The position numbers and the translations under genes were made by a program. The notes beneath the pieces are model-generated. The model saw nothing but the letters and a program-made list of their open reading frames with translations. It was not told where the DNA came from and did no database searches. A DNA stretch of 64,000 nt from Pseudomonadota bacterium (GTDB taxonomy: Bacteria; Pseudomonadota; Alphaproteobacteria; Rhodospirillales; Magnetospirillaceae), in NCBI GenBank assembly GCA_021793155.1, contig JAJYTF010000002.1, positions 276,959 through 340,958 on the forward strand, in the 5' to 3' direction. Positions 48,792 through 58,294 of this stretch are shown here, one piece after another (positions within the stretch are counted from its first letter, which is position 1; each line of letters begins with the position of its first letter).

Positions 48792-50288
48792 TTATTTCTG
48801 CTCGTAAGTCTCGGCGACCAGACGGTCGAGCAGGCGAACGCCGAAGGCGGTCGCGCCTTTCGGCGTCACCGATCCGTCCTTCTTCGCCCAGGTCACGCCG
48901 GCGATGTCGAGATGGGCCCATTTGGTGTCTTTGACGAAGCGCTTGAGGAACATGGCGGCGGTAATGCTCCCGCCTTCCCGCCCGCCGGTGTTTTTCATGT
49001 CGGCGATGTCCGACTTGATCTGCTTGTCGTAGGGATCGTCGAGGGGCATGCGCCACAACAATTCGCCCACCTCCTTGCCAGCGGCCATGAGCCTGGCGGC
49101 CAGATCCTCGTCGTTAGCGAACAGGCCGGCATAGCGGTCGCCCAGCGAAATGATGATGGCGCCGGTCAGCGTCGCCAGGTCGATCATCGCCTGCGGCTTG
49201 AAACGGTCCTGGGTGTACCAGAGGGCGTCGGCCAGGACGAGGCGCCCTTCGGCGTCGGTATTGATCACTTCGATGGTCTGACCCGACATGGAGGTGACCA
49301 CGTCGCCGGGACGCTGCGCGGATCCCGAGGGCATGTTCTCCACCAGGCCGACGACACCCACCGCGTTGACCTTGGCGTTGCGCAGGGCCAGAGCCTTCAT
49401 CACGCCGATGACCACGGCGGCGCCACCCATGTCCCACTTCATGTCTTCCATGTTCGCCGCCGGCTTGATGGAAATGCCGCCCGAGTCGAAGGTCACACCC
49501 TTGCCGACGAAAGCCACGGGAGCCGCATTTTCATCCTCGGCGCCCATCCAGCGCATCACCACCAGCTGCGATTCGCGCTCGCTGCCCTGGCCGACGCCAA
49601 GCAGCGCGCCCATCCCCAGCTTGCGCATCTGCTTCTCGCCCAGGATCTCTACGTCGACCCCGGAGTCGGCCAGGCTCTTGGCTCGCTCGGCCAGGCTCTC
49701 CGGATAGATGACGTTGGCCGGCTCGCTTGCCAGGTCGCGGGTCATGAACACGCCTTCGGCGATGCCGTCCAGAACGGAGAAGCGCCGTTTAGCCGCCGAA
49801 TGTTCGTCGAGCATGATCACCACTTTGCCGACGCTAGGTTTCTCCTCGGTCTTTTCCTTGGTACGGTACTTGTCGAAGCGATAGGAACGCAGACGGGCAC
49901 CGAAGGCGACGTGGGCCGCCAGGTGGTCCGCCGCCAGGGAACATCCCTCGATGGCATCGACAGCGATGGTGACCACCTCGTCACCGGCGGCCTGGAGCTG
50001 GGCCATCACCATGCCGCCCCAGCCTTCGGCGGCCTGAACATCGACATCCTCCGGTTTGCCGAGGCCGACCAGCAGCAAGCGCTGCACCTCGAGACCGTTG
50101 GGCGCCACCAGCAGCAGCGTCTGATCCTTCTTTCCTTCGAAACGGCTGGCCGCCATGGCCCGGGTGATCAGGCCGTCTGTCTTCTCGTCAAGCTGACGGG
50201 CGGTGGGGCTCGGCTTGCGTCCCTCGAGGACGGATATGACGAGGGCGCCCTCGGCGGGCTGGCTGGCCTTGGCGAAAGAGATCTTCAT
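48792..50288 (-). CDS. pepA: Leucyl aminopeptidase PepA (canonical M17 copy)
   Basis: 498 residues from ATG 50288. Hexameric Zn/Mn aminopeptidase; PepA homologues in enterobacteria also bind DNA at carAB and in Xer recombination. Motifs: GKGVTFDSGGISIKP, MKWDMGGAAVVIG, NTDAEGRLVLADAL and GREGGSITAAMFLKRF. First of three or four genes in one direction (pepA, paralogue, holC, phosphofructokinase). Confidence 0.96.
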   Translation of the reverse strand: MKISFAKASQPAEGALVISVLEGRKPSPTARQLDEKTDGLITRAMAASRFEGKKDQTLLLVAPNGLEVQRLLLVGLGKPEDVDVQAAEGWGGMVMAQLQAAGDEVVTIAVDAIEGCSLAADHLAAHVAFGARLRSYRFDKYRTKEKTEEKPSVGKVVIMLDEHSAAKRRFSVLDGIAEGVFMTRDLASEPANVIYPESLAERAKSLADSGVDVEILGEKQMRKLGMGALLGVGQGSERESQLVVMRWMGAEDENAAPVAFVGKGVTFDSGGISIKPAANMEDMKWDMGGAAVVIGVMKALALRNAKVNAVGVVGLVENMPSGSAQRPGDVVTSMSGQTIEVINTDAEGRLVLADALWYTQDRFKPQAMIDLATLTGAIIISLGDRYAGLFANDEDLAARLMAAGKEVGELLWRMPLDDPYDKQIKSDIADMKNTGGREGGSITAAMFLKRFVKDTKWAHLDIAGVTWAKKDGSVTPKGATAFGVRLLDRLVAETYEQK

Positions 50289-50416
50289 GGGTGTCGGGTT
50301 CCTTTTGCAGGCGGACATGCCGTTGCCAAGGAATGTAACATCCGGATTCGGGAAGGAAAGGTCTTAGCCTGCATTTCTCATGCCCGCGCTGCCGGCGGGG
50401 CAGTGAGACATGCAGG

Positions 50417-51397
50417 TTAGCCGACGATTTCTTCCTCGACCGGCGAAACCTCGACGGACTGCCCGGTCATCTCGCGGCGATCGCGTGAGAACAGCCAAAA
50501 CACGCCGCCCGGCAGGGCGATGAGGATGGTCACCAGGCCGAACAGCACCGACATGGCCGCTGCCTGGGCCGCCGGCACGCCGACAAAACCAAAAACGGTG
50601 ACCATGGCCACTTCGCGGGCGCCCCAGCCGGCGATGGAAATGGGCAAGGTAGCGACCAGAATGACCGGCGGCACCAGAACCAGGCAGTCGAGGACCGACA
50701 CCGGTGCATCCAGACCCAGGGCCAGGACCCAGACCACCAGCGCCAGGTTGACGTGGCCGAGAATCACCACGATCAATGTCGGCAAGGCGTTGCACGGACG
50801 CAGGAAGAGTCGGCGCGTATCGCCAGCCAGGCGGGTGAACCCGCTCACCAGCCGCGAATGCAGCAGCGAGGAAGGGAGGCGGTCGAGCAGAGCCAGCACC
50901 AGGATACCGGCGACGGCAGCGGCGCTCAAAGTGGGGAACACCCACAAGCCCGAGCTGTCCCGCAGGCGGCCGGCGAGCAGCGGCTGCGTCGCGGCGACCA
51001 GCACCACCAAGCCGAACACCGTCGCAACCCGCTCCAGCATCACCGAATTGATCGACGCGCCGAGGCCCAAGCCCGCCTGCCGAGTCTTCCAGATGCGCAC
51101 GGCATCGCCACCCACCGCGCCGGGCAGCACCTGGCCGAAGAAATTGCCGATGCAGAACAGTTCGCAAGCCTTGCCGAACGGTAGCCATGCGCCGATCGCC
51201 CTCAGCACCAGCTGCCAGCGGCCGGCGCAGATCATCACTTGCACCACCTGCAGCAGAAATGCCGCAAAGAACATGCCCGGCGCAACGCCCCTGCCGATCT
51301 TCCAGGCGGTCGGCAGGTCGACCTTGGCCTGCAGGTACCACAAGGCCCCGCCCGTCAGGGCGATCTTCGCCCCCCAGGAGGCCCAACGCTTGATCAT
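50417..51397 (-). CDS. Lysylphosphatidylglycerol synthase TM-region/UPF0104 family membrane protein
   Basis: 326 residues with about eight hydrophobic segments and a basic N-terminus. Family signature pieces: ICAGRWQLVLRAIG, FCIGNFFGQVLPGAVGGDAVRIWK (the conserved N-x-x-x-Q-x-LPG-x-x-GGD-x-x-R) and ISIAGWGAREVAMV. The LPG synthase TM domain acts as a lipid flippase in MprF; stand-alone members probably move lipid-linked intermediates. Substrate unknown. Monocistronic. Confidence 0.85.
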   Translation of the reverse strand: MIKRWASWGAKIALTGGALWYLQAKVDLPTAWKIGRGVAPGMFFAAFLLQVVQVMICAGRWQLVLRAIGAWLPFGKACELFCIGNFFGQVLPGAVGGDAVRIWKTRQAGLGLGASINSVMLERVATVFGLVVLVAATQPLLAGRLRDSSGLWVFPTLSAAAVAGILVLALLDRLPSSLLHSRLVSGFTRLAGDTRRLFLRPCNALPTLIVVILGHVNLALVVWVLALGLDAPVSVLDCLVLVPPVILVATLPISIAGWGAREVAMVTVFGFVGVPAAQAAAMSVLFGLVTILIALPGGVFWLFSRDRREMTGQSVEVSPVEEEIVG

Positions 51398-51502
51398 CGA
51401 AATGTCACCGGACTGAGAAATATCACCGGGCTGCCATAGCCGTTCGGCATCCCCGCTTGCCGAAGGGATGACGAGACCAAGCCACTATCCTGCCGACGGG
51501 GC

Positions 51503-52591
51503 TCAAGTCAAGGACTGCAGCCGAACCGGCTGAAACCGGCGGCCCCAGTGGCCCGGTTCCGCCTCGAACACGCCGGCGATGACCGTACCGCATCCGGCGC
51601 AACGCCCTGCCGGGTCAAGGCCCCAGCTTCCCAGCTGGTACCAGTCGCGTTCGATCAGCAGGCGCCTGCAGGCCGGACAGAAGGTGCTGCCGCCGCCGAC
51701 ATCGTGGATGTTGCCGGTGTAGACGAAGCGCAGCCCTTCGGCCATGGCGATGGTCCGGGCGCGGGTCAGCGCCGACGCCGGCGTAGGCGGCGTAGCGGTC
51801 ATTTTCCAATCGGGGTGGAAGGCGCTGAAATGCAGTGGCACATCGGGGCCCAGATGAGTCGCCACCCAGCGCGCCAGCGACTGCAGCTCTTCGTCTCCGT
51901 CGTTGTGGCCGGGGATCAGCAGGGTGGTGATCTCGAACCATACCGAGGTCTGGTGGCGGAGATAATCCAGCGTGTCCAGAACCGGCTGCAGATGTGCCGA
52001 GCACAGCGTCTGGTAGAAGTCTTCGGTGAACCCTTTCAGGTCGACATTGGCGGCATCCATGTGGGCGAAGAATTCGCGCCGCGCCTCGGGCGCAATATAG
52101 CCCGCGGTGACCGCCACCGTCTTGATCCCGCGGCTATGGCATTCGCGCGCTACGTCGACAGCGTATTCGAGGAAGATCACCGGGTCGTTGTACGTGAAGG
52201 CGACCGACCGGCAGCCCAGCCGCATCGCCGCTTCCGCGATGGCCTGTGGCGAGGCCTCATCGTTCAGCCGATCGATCTCCCGAGCCTTGCTGATATCCCA
52301 GTTCTGACAGAATTTGCATGTCAGGTTGCAGCCCGCAGTGCCGAAAGACAGTACGGGCGTGCCTGGGAGGAAATGGTTCAGCGGTTTCTTCTCGATGGGG
52401 TCGATGCAAAAGCCCGATGACCGCCCATAGGTGGTCAGGACCATCTCGTTGCCCTGGCGGGCGCGAACGAAGCAAAGGCCCCGCTGTTGATCGTGCAGCT
52501 TGCAGAAGCGCGGGCACAAGTCGCATTGGATGCGGCCATCCTCCAGCCGATGCCAATAGCGGCCGGGAAACACGGGCGACAGGTGGGTCAT
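51503..52591 (-). CDS. amrS: AmmeMemoRadiSam-system radical SAM enzyme (AmrS/PflA-like)
   Basis: 362 residues. Radical SAM cluster motif CNLTCKFCQNWD (C-x3-C-x2-C). N-terminal Cys motif CDLCPRFCKL and glycyl-activase-like GFCIDPIEKKPLNHFLPG. C-terminal rubredoxin-like pairs CPAC and CAGC. These match the radical SAM member of the AMMECR1-Memo-radical SAM trio, whose reaction is not established. The AMMECR1 and Memo partners are not adjacent here. Confidence 0.9.
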   Translation of the reverse strand: MTHLSPVFPGRYWHRLEDGRIQCDLCPRFCKLHDQQRGLCFVRARQGNEMVLTTYGRSSGFCIDPIEKKPLNHFLPGTPVLSFGTAGCNLTCKFCQNWDISKAREIDRLNDEASPQAIAEAAMRLGCRSVAFTYNDPVIFLEYAVDVARECHSRGIKTVAVTAGYIAPEARREFFAHMDAANVDLKGFTEDFYQTLCSAHLQPVLDTLDYLRHQTSVWFEITTLLIPGHNDGDEELQSLARWVATHLGPDVPLHFSAFHPDWKMTATPPTPASALTRARTIAMAEGLRFVYTGNIHDVGGGSTFCPACRRLLIERDWYQLGSWGLDPAGRCAGCGTVIAGVFEAEPGHWGRRFQPVRLQSLT

Positions 52592-52802
52592 GGAATAGAT
52601 TTAGCCCGTCCGCCGGCCAGCGCAACAAGGAGCGATCGAGTCCGCGCGCCGACTTGCCCATTCGGGCGATGGCACCTGCCACTTCAGCGGAATTGGCGCC
52701 GTCGAGGTATCGCCTTCGACCGGTTGCCAGCTCTGCCGCGTTTTGCCCATCCTGCGGCCATAAGACCTGGACCAACCCGGCAACGACAATGGAGGAAACT
52801 GA
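52592..52802 (+). pseudogene. Possible decayed HigB-like toxin region
   Basis: 211 bp directly upstream of the HigA-like gene, where a toxin normally lies. No intact frame encodes one. One frame contains ARRLAHSGDGTCHFSGIG, which faintly resembles the ARRKLAxLDDA segment of HigB, and the frame is broken by a stop before the usual C-terminal region. Weak evidence; it may be plain intergenic DNA. Confidence 0.25.
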
Positions 52803-53096
52803 ATGAGCTACCTGAACATTCATCCCGGCGAAATCCTTGCCGAAGAGTTCCTCAAGCGGGCAGGCGTCAGCATCAATGAACTTGCGACACAGCTGAAGAT
52901 TCCCCGCGAGCGGCTGGACGCCATCGTCGACGGCCGTCGGGCCATTTGCCTTGACACAGGCTTGCGCCTGTCCCGTTTTTTCGGGACCTCCGACCGCTTC
53001 TGGATCGACGCGCAGGTCACCTACGACCTCGAACAGGCCCGCCAGCAGCAAGCGGTCATCCAGCGCGAAGTGCGGCCGTTCGAGTCCGCCGCCTGA
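52803..53096 (+). CDS. HigA-family antitoxin-like DNA-binding protein
   Basis: 97 residues; ATG with a GGAGG ribosome site. The HigA signature NIHPGEILAEEFLKRAGVSINELA and the helix-turn-helix continuation IPRERLDAIVDGRRAICLDTGLRLSRFFGTSDRFW are complete. HigA proteins neutralise the RNase HigB and repress their own promoter. No toxin gene is present on either side, so this is an orphan: a remnant, a regulator or an antidote to a toxin elsewhere. Confidence 0.9.
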   Translation: MSYLNIHPGEILAEEFLKRAGVSINELATQLKIPRERLDAIVDGRRAICLDTGLRLSRFFGTSDRFWIDAQVTYDLEQARQQQAVIQREVRPFESAA

Positions 53097-53202
53097 CCAC
53101 CCGACAGCCTGAACCTTTGATCGCCTGATCCTCTAATCGGTTGACCACCAGGCCGGCTCGTCCCATAACGGGGTATCGTCACCCGCCGGGAGAGCAGATC
53201 CA

Positions 53203-54963
53203 ATGCGGCTGTTCGGTCGCGTCATTCTCGTGCTCCTCGCGGTGGTCGGCAGTTTCGCCCTGCTGATCACCGCTTTGGGCCTGTGGGCCGCCTTCGCCGC
53301 CCGGCCAGCACCGCTACCTTCGCAAATGACGCTCGAACTGGACGTCGACGACGGCGTGGTCGAAGCGCTGCCTGACGGCCCTTTCGCCAGGCTGGGCATG
53401 CCCAACGCCTATGCGTTGAAGGACGTGGTCGAAGCGCTTGACAAGGCAGCACGGGATCCGCGGGTCAGCGCGCTGGTGGCGCGCATCGACAGCCCGTCCC
53501 TCGGCATGGCGCGCGCCCAGGAACTGCGCGACGCAGTCCTGGCATTTCGCAAATCCGGGAAACGGACAGTCGCCTTCTCCACCAGCTTCGGCGGCTCATC
53601 GGCGGGAACCGTGCCCTACTACCTGGCCTCGGCCTTCCAGGAAATCTGGCTGCAGCCCTCGGGAGACGTCGCGTTGACCGGCTTCGTCGCCCAGAGCCCA
53701 TTCTTCAAGGGCACCCTGGATCTTCTCGGCATCAAGCCGGAATTCTCAGGCCGTTATGAATACAAGACCGCCATCGACATCTTCACCCAGACCAAGTTCA
53801 CCCGCGAGGGCAAGGAATCGACCGAGCGGCTGGTCGAGTCGTGGAGCCGCCAGGTGACCGACGGCATCGCCCGGGCGCGAAACCTCAAGGCCGAACAGGT
53901 GAAGGCCTTGATCGACCGCGCCCCGCTGATGGCCGACGAGGCCCACGAGGCGCAACTGGTGGACCGGCTGGCCTATTGGGACGAGCTGGAAAAGACGCTG
54001 ACGCAAAAAGGCGTGAAACTGGTTGACCTCGGCGATTACTCGGCGCGCGCCAAGCCAGGTGCCAATGCGGTAAAGGTAGCGCTGGTCTATGGCGTCGGGC
54101 CGGTCCAGCAGGGCGAAGACCGCGATGGTCCGCTCTCCGAGGCCGGCGTCATGTCGGCCGAACGGGTCGGCAAGGCCCTGCGCGACGCGGTCAAGGACAG
54201 CAGCGTCAAAGCGATCCTGCTGCGTATCGATAGCCCTGGCGGCTCTTACACGGCCGCCGACGCCATTTGGCGCGAGGTGGGCAATGCGCGCGCCGCCGGC
54301 AAGCCCGTAGTGGTGTCGATGGGCGACGTCGCCGCCTCGGGCGGGTATTTCGCCGCCATGCCCGCCGACAGGATCATCGCCCAGCCGGGGACCATCACCG
54401 GCTCCATCGGCGTCTTCTCCGGCAAGATGGTGCTGGGTGACTTCTGGAAGAAGCTGGGCGTCAGCTGGGACGAGATCCACGACGGCCAGAACGCCACCAT
54501 GTGGAGTTCGGTCAACGGCTTCTCGCCCGCGGCCTGGGATCGCCTGAATGCCATGCTCGATCGCATCTACGCCGACTTTACCGGCAAGGCCGAGCAGGCC
54601 AGGCATATCAAGCCGGAAGACATGGACCGCATCGCCCGCGGCCGTATCTGGAGCGGCGAGGACGCCAAGCGGTTGGGACTGATCGACGACACCGGGGGCT
54701 ATGCCGAGGCCATGGTGCTGCTGCGCCAGTTGGCCCGTCTGCCGTCGCAGATGCCCATCGATCTGGTGCCGTTCCCGCAGCCCAAGGGGCCGCTGGACTA
54801 TCTGCTGGAATTGGCCCGCACCGGCCGCCTGCCTGCGGACGTCTCCGGCCACCTGGCAAGCGAGGCCAGGCTGGCTGCAATGACGCAAACGCTGAAGCCG
54901 CTGACCGCCCTGTTTCCCGGCCGCGATGACGTCCTTCGCATGCCGCCCGTCGAAGGACACTGA
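53203..54963 (+). CDS. sppA: Signal peptide peptidase SppA, 67K type
   Basis: Membrane-bound Ser/Lys protease that degrades cleaved signal peptides. 586 residues: one N-terminal membrane anchor (VILVLLAVVGSFALLITALGL), then two homologous S49 halves. The catalytic Lys is Lys188 (YEYKTAID) in the first half and Ser379 (VAASGGYFAAMPAD) in the second, the division expected of the long form. The tail GTITGSIGVFSGK follows the Ser. Complete. Confidence 0.95.
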   Translation: MRLFGRVILVLLAVVGSFALLITALGLWAAFAARPAPLPSQMTLELDVDDGVVEALPDGPFARLGMPNAYALKDVVEALDKAARDPRVSALVARIDSPSLGMARAQELRDAVLAFRKSGKRTVAFSTSFGGSSAGTVPYYLASAFQEIWLQPSGDVALTGFVAQSPFFKGTLDLLGIKPEFSGRYEYKTAIDIFTQTKFTREGKESTERLVESWSRQVTDGIARARNLKAEQVKALIDRAPLMADEAHEAQLVDRLAYWDELEKTLTQKGVKLVDLGDYSARAKPGANAVKVALVYGVGPVQQGEDRDGPLSEAGVMSAERVGKALRDAVKDSSVKAILLRIDSPGGSYTAADAIWREVGNARAAGKPVVVSMGDVAASGGYFAAMPADRIIAQPGTITGSIGVFSGKMVLGDFWKKLGVSWDEIHDGQNATMWSSVNGFSPAAWDRLNAMLDRIYADFTGKAEQARHIKPEDMDRIARGRIWSGEDAKRLGLIDDTGGYAEAMVLLRQLARLPSQMPIDLVPFPQPKGPLDYLLELARTGRLPADVSGHLASEARLAAMTQTLKPLTALFPGRDDVLRMPPVEGH

Positions 54964-55010
54964 GCGGGTGGGCCGTCGCGAATTCCGCTTCAAACACGGC
55001 AGAATTCTCT

Positions 55011-56129
55011 CTAATCGTCGACGATGATTTGGTGTTTTTCCATCAGGCGATAGACGGTGACGCGGGACACGCCAAGATGTTCGGCGGTCAGTTTTATGCT
55101 ATTGCGGTTCAACTCCAAGGCCCGGCGCAATAGCGCCTCCTCCACTCCGCGACGCGCCGCCTTCAATGGCTGATTGGCGGCGGCCGACGGAAAATGACTC
55201 TGGTCGCCGGCGGGCAATCCCAAATCGTCGGAACGGATCCAAGGCCCGTCGGCCATCACGACGGCACGCCGCAGGCAGCCGATCAGTTCCCGGATGTTCC
55301 CCGGCCAGGCATACCGCCGCACCAGGCCGCGCGCATCGGGGCTGAGCCCGAGGATCGGCTTGCCGGCTTCGTCAGCGAAGCGACGAACGAAGTGTTCGGT
55401 GAGGCGGTCGATGTCTTCGCCGCGCTCGCGCAACGGCGGCATCTCGACCGTCAGCACGTTGAGCCGGAAGAACAGATCCTCGCGGAAATGCCCCTCGGCC
55501 ACCGCCTTGCGCAGTGGAACATTGGTCGCCGCGATGACACGGGCATCCACCTTGATCGGATGCACGCAGCCGATGCGGTCGATGGTTCCTTCCTGGAGGA
55601 AACGCAGCAAATGCGCCTGCATGTCGAGCGGCAGATCGCCGATTTCATCGAGGAAAAGCGTCCCTTGGTGCGCCGCCTGAATGCGGCCGATCCGCCGTTG
55701 GTCCGCCCCGGTAAAGGCGCCTTTTTCATGGCCGAACAGCTCAGATGCGAGCAGCGTCTTGGGCAGCGCCGCACAGTTGATAGGAATAAACGGCCCCGAA
55801 GCGCGGCCCGAGCGACGGTGTATGGCGTTCGCAGCCAGTTCTTTTCCGGTTCCGCTTTCGCCGGTTATCAGCACCGGAGCCTCTGCCGCGGCAATCTTCC
55901 GCAGCGCCACTTGCAGGCTCTGCACCGCCGAGCTGGCGCCGATCATTGATCGCTCGGCGTCGCCGCCCTGGTCGGCTGGGGCATGCGCCGAAAGCAGCGG
56001 GCGCAGCTTTTCGAGCAAGGCCGGATCCTTCTTCGCAAGCTCCAGGACGAGACCGGCCAGAAATTCGCTGCCGAGACCAGCCACCCTATCCCTGGTGAGC
56101 TCCACTCCATGGTTATTCGGGCAATACAT
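55011..56129 (-). CDS. Sigma-54-dependent enhancer-binding activator (Fis-family HTH)
   Basis: 372 residues from ATG 56129, behind a purine-rich GAGGGGGGG site. The short N-terminus (about 1-65) has no receiver or PAS signature. AAA+ domain: Walker A ITGESGTGKELAANAIH, the sigma-54 contact loop GAFTGA in HEKGAFTGADQRR, Walker B GTLFLDEIGDLPLD, and RFLQEGTIDRIG. A Fis-type HTH closes the protein (NSIKLTAEHLGVSRVTVYRLM). Divergent from the FapF-like gene and next to an operon with a sigma-54 promoter, so it is the likely local activator. Activity may be set by its own level since no sensor domain is seen. Confidence 0.92.
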   Translation of the reverse strand: MYCPNNHGVELTRDRVAGLGSEFLAGLVLELAKKDPALLEKLRPLLSAHAPADQGGDAERSMIGASSAVQSLQVALRKIAAAEAPVLITGESGTGKELAANAIHRRSGRASGPFIPINCAALPKTLLASELFGHEKGAFTGADQRRIGRIQAAHQGTLFLDEIGDLPLDMQAHLLRFLQEGTIDRIGCVHPIKVDARVIAATNVPLRKAVAEGHFREDLFFRLNVLTVEMPPLRERGEDIDRLTEHFVRRFADEAGKPILGLSPDARGLVRRYAWPGNIRELIGCLRRAVVMADGPWIRSDDLGLPAGDQSHFPSAAANQPLKAARRGVEEALLRRALELNRNSIKLTAEHLGVSRVTVYRLMEKHQIIVDD

Positions 56130-56528
56130 GGCCCCCCCCTCGCTCGTTGCCGGCAGTGGTGAGTGTTGCAGAACCCTATGTGGCTTTCCCGCCATATTCA
56201 GAGTGGCAATCCGTGATTCGGCGTCTATGACTTGGGCGTGAGGAGACGCCCCCTCCACAGACGGAACGCACAATCCCTCCGGATGATTATACCACCGACC
56301 AGAGCAGGAAATCGAAAGACAGTGCAGCACGCCACTCTGGCCACAGAGATCGCTAATTAGTGAACATACCCAGGCATAGGCAGGCCAATAGCAATATCAT
56401 GACATACGCTTTTAATACTTATTTACCGACAAGAATTATACAACACTGAAGACGACATCCCTCTCAAGCTGAAACGCCTTAGAGTTCGCCCCAGCAAAGG
56501 CTGTGCGACGAAGGGGGGGCAGAGCGGG
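56130..56528. other. Divergent control region with weak sigma-54 promoter candidate
   Basis: 399 bp between the activator and the FapF-like gene, with an unusually A/T-rich tract (about 56390-56450) for this genome. On the plus strand AGGCAGGCCAATAGC (56378-56392) keeps the GG/GC spacing of 12 bp of -24/-12 promoters, but deviates from consensus (AGG for TGG, TAGC for TTGC). A purine-rich GGGGGGGC stretch precedes the FapF-like ATG. No gene is visible. Confidence 0.4.
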
Positions 56529-57578
56529 ATGAGGAACCTATTCGTTTCGGGAATGTGTCTGCTGGCGCTGGCAGCCGGGATGAGGCCAGCCTACGCCCAG
56601 TCCGCCGGCCCGGCCATCCAAGGGCCGGCGCCGACATTGGAGAATCCCGGCATCAACGTTACCACTGCCGCACCGGGAAGCCCCAATGTGCTTACTCCGG
56701 CCGGAACCCTGGTGGTCGAACCGTCTGTCCAGTACATGCATACGAGCGTCAACACCTTCGTCGCCGGCGGCGTGGCCATCCTCGACACCGTCCTGGTGGG
56801 CAACATCCAGGCGACACAAGCCAGCCAGGACGCCGTGAGCGGCATCATGTCGTTCCGCTATGGCATCACCAACCGCTTCGAGGCCGATGCGGTGGTGCCT
56901 TACATGTACCGCAATGACAGCACGACCAACACGGTGGTCAGCACCAATAATACGACTGCTACAACAAACGCGCGGGATTCGGCCCTGGGCGACGTCGAGA
57001 CCTCGTTCCACTACCAGGTCAACGACGGAGATGCGGACTGGCCGATCTTCGTGGGCAATCTGCGGGTAAAAAGCGACACCGGCACGAGCCCCTTCGACGT
57101 GCGGCGCAACCCGCTGGGCATCGCCGAACAACTGGCCACCGGCTCAGGCTTCTGGGGCATCGAACCCAGCGTCACGATGATCGCGCCCTCGGATCCCGCG
57201 GTATTCTTCGTCAACGCCGGCTATCTGTACAGCGTCCCGACTTCCGAGAATGCCGCCTACAGCTCGACCCAGTCGATCACCGGCGTGAACCCCGGAGGGA
57301 CGATCCGCATGGGGTTCGGCATGGGGATCGCCCTCAATCAAAAAATCTCCTACTCCATCGGCTACCAGGAAGACTTCATCGCCTCGACCTATCTCAAATT
57401 CAATGATGGGACCTCGTTCAAGACGGCCGACCTCTCGGTCGGCATCCTCAACCTCGGCCTCTACTGGCAGATGAATCCGAAATCAGCGATGGCGCTCAAT
57501 ATCGGCGTCGGCGTCACCCGCGATGCCCCTGACATCAGCCTGACCGCCCGCATCCCCTTCTTCCTTCCCGTATTCTAA
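56529..57578 (+). CDS. FapF-like outer-membrane beta-barrel protein
   Basis: 349 residues; signal peptide LFVSGMCLLALAAGMRPAYA cut before Gln24. The mature chain has alternating beta-strand pattern, begins with NVLTPAGTLVVEPSVQYMHTS and FRYGITNRFEADAVVPYMYR, and ends in a terminal Phe (FFLPVF) as outer-membrane barrels do. These segments resemble the transporter family (MetA/phenol-degradation-like Pfam) that includes FapF, the export channel of Fap amyloids. It is shorter than FapF (about 430) and I see no N-terminal coiled coil. Convergent with, and 11 bp from, the four-gene secreted-protein operon. Confidence 0.7.
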   Translation: MRNLFVSGMCLLALAAGMRPAYAQSAGPAIQGPAPTLENPGINVTTAAPGSPNVLTPAGTLVVEPSVQYMHTSVNTFVAGGVAILDTVLVGNIQATQASQDAVSGIMSFRYGITNRFEADAVVPYMYRNDSTTNTVVSTNNTTATTNARDSALGDVETSFHYQVNDGDADWPIFVGNLRVKSDTGTSPFDVRRNPLGIAEQLATGSGFWGIEPSVTMIAPSDPAVFFVNAGYLYSVPTSENAAYSSTQSITGVNPGGTIRMGFGMGIALNQKISYSIGYQEDFIASTYLKFNDGTSFKTADLSVGILNLGLYWQMNPKSAMALNIGVGVTRDAPDISLTARIPFFLPVF

Positions 57579-57589
57579 TTCCGACCGCA

Positions 57590-58234
57590 TCAGCGCCTGA
57601 CCGCGGCCAAGGCCGCCTGGTAGCCGAGCTGGGCTGCCTGAAACTGTGACGTGAACGCTTTGTTGGCCTGGAGAAACGAGGGAAGAACGGCGTTGATAGA
57701 GGTCGAATGGCTGATCGACACATTGTTGGCGGCATTGGCAATCAAGGTCTGCACCTGATTGCTGGAAATCTGCTGGATGACATTGGTGGCGTTACCGATG
57801 GCGACTGTAGTGGTGCCGCCGTTTCGGATGTTGGCCGCTGGGTCGGCGGAAGAGAGTGCCGGAGCCGCCGGGCCGGTCGACACCGAAATCGGCATCCCCC
57901 CCGGCGCCACGGCGGGGTTGCCGGGGGCCGCCATGCCCACGGTCGTCGTGCTGCCCGCCAGCCGGCCGCTATTGTCGATGACCAGAGTGGTCTGCAAGGT
58001 GGTCAACGGCCGGGTGGCCTGCTGAACGGTGGTCCGGATGGTGACGGCGAAATTGACAGGGATATCGCCGATCATCATCCCCCCGCGGTGGCTCGCCAAC
58101 TGGCCCTGATCCAGCGCGGCCAGCCCGGCGAAGGGATCTTCACTTGCGAAAGCGCCGCTGGGCGCCGCCACGAGCAACGCCCAGGCAGTTGCGAACAACG
58201 GCAAGCGTCGAGGGTTCGCTGCAGGATTGGTCAT
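57590..58234 (-). CDS. Secreted protein with double-glycine propeptide, last gene of C39 operon
   Basis: 214 residues. Sec signal peptide (LFATAWALLVAAPSGAFA, cut about residue 30) followed by DPFAGLAALDQGQLASHRGG, a double-glycine motif at 51-52. The mature part starts MMIGDIPVNFAVTIRTTVQQ, then is Thr/Asn/Ala/Val-rich with low charge; NATNVIQQISSNQVQTLIANAANN resembles the Gln/Asn-rich repeats of functional amyloid subunits. No Cys. Likely substrate of the adjacent C39 peptidase and cargo for the FapF-like channel. Function is inferred. Confidence 0.75.
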   Translation of the reverse strand: MTNPAANPRRLPLFATAWALLVAAPSGAFASEDPFAGLAALDQGQLASHRGGMMIGDIPVNFAVTIRTTVQQATRPLTTLQTTLVIDNSGRLAGSTTTVGMAAPGNPAVAPGGMPISVSTGPAAPALSSADPAANIRNGGTTTVAIGNATNVIQQISSNQVQTLIANAANNVSISHSTSINAVLPSFLQANKAFTSQFQAAQLGYQAALAAVRR

Positions 58235-58294
58235 GATTCGTCGTTCCTTCTTGTCGATCCTGCCGGCACCGCCGGCGTTGCAAGTCGGATGAAT

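Noticed and set aside
47883..50420. 845-codon open frame opposite the two M17 peptidases
   Set aside because: Shadow of two secure genes; composition typical of antisense GC-rich frames.
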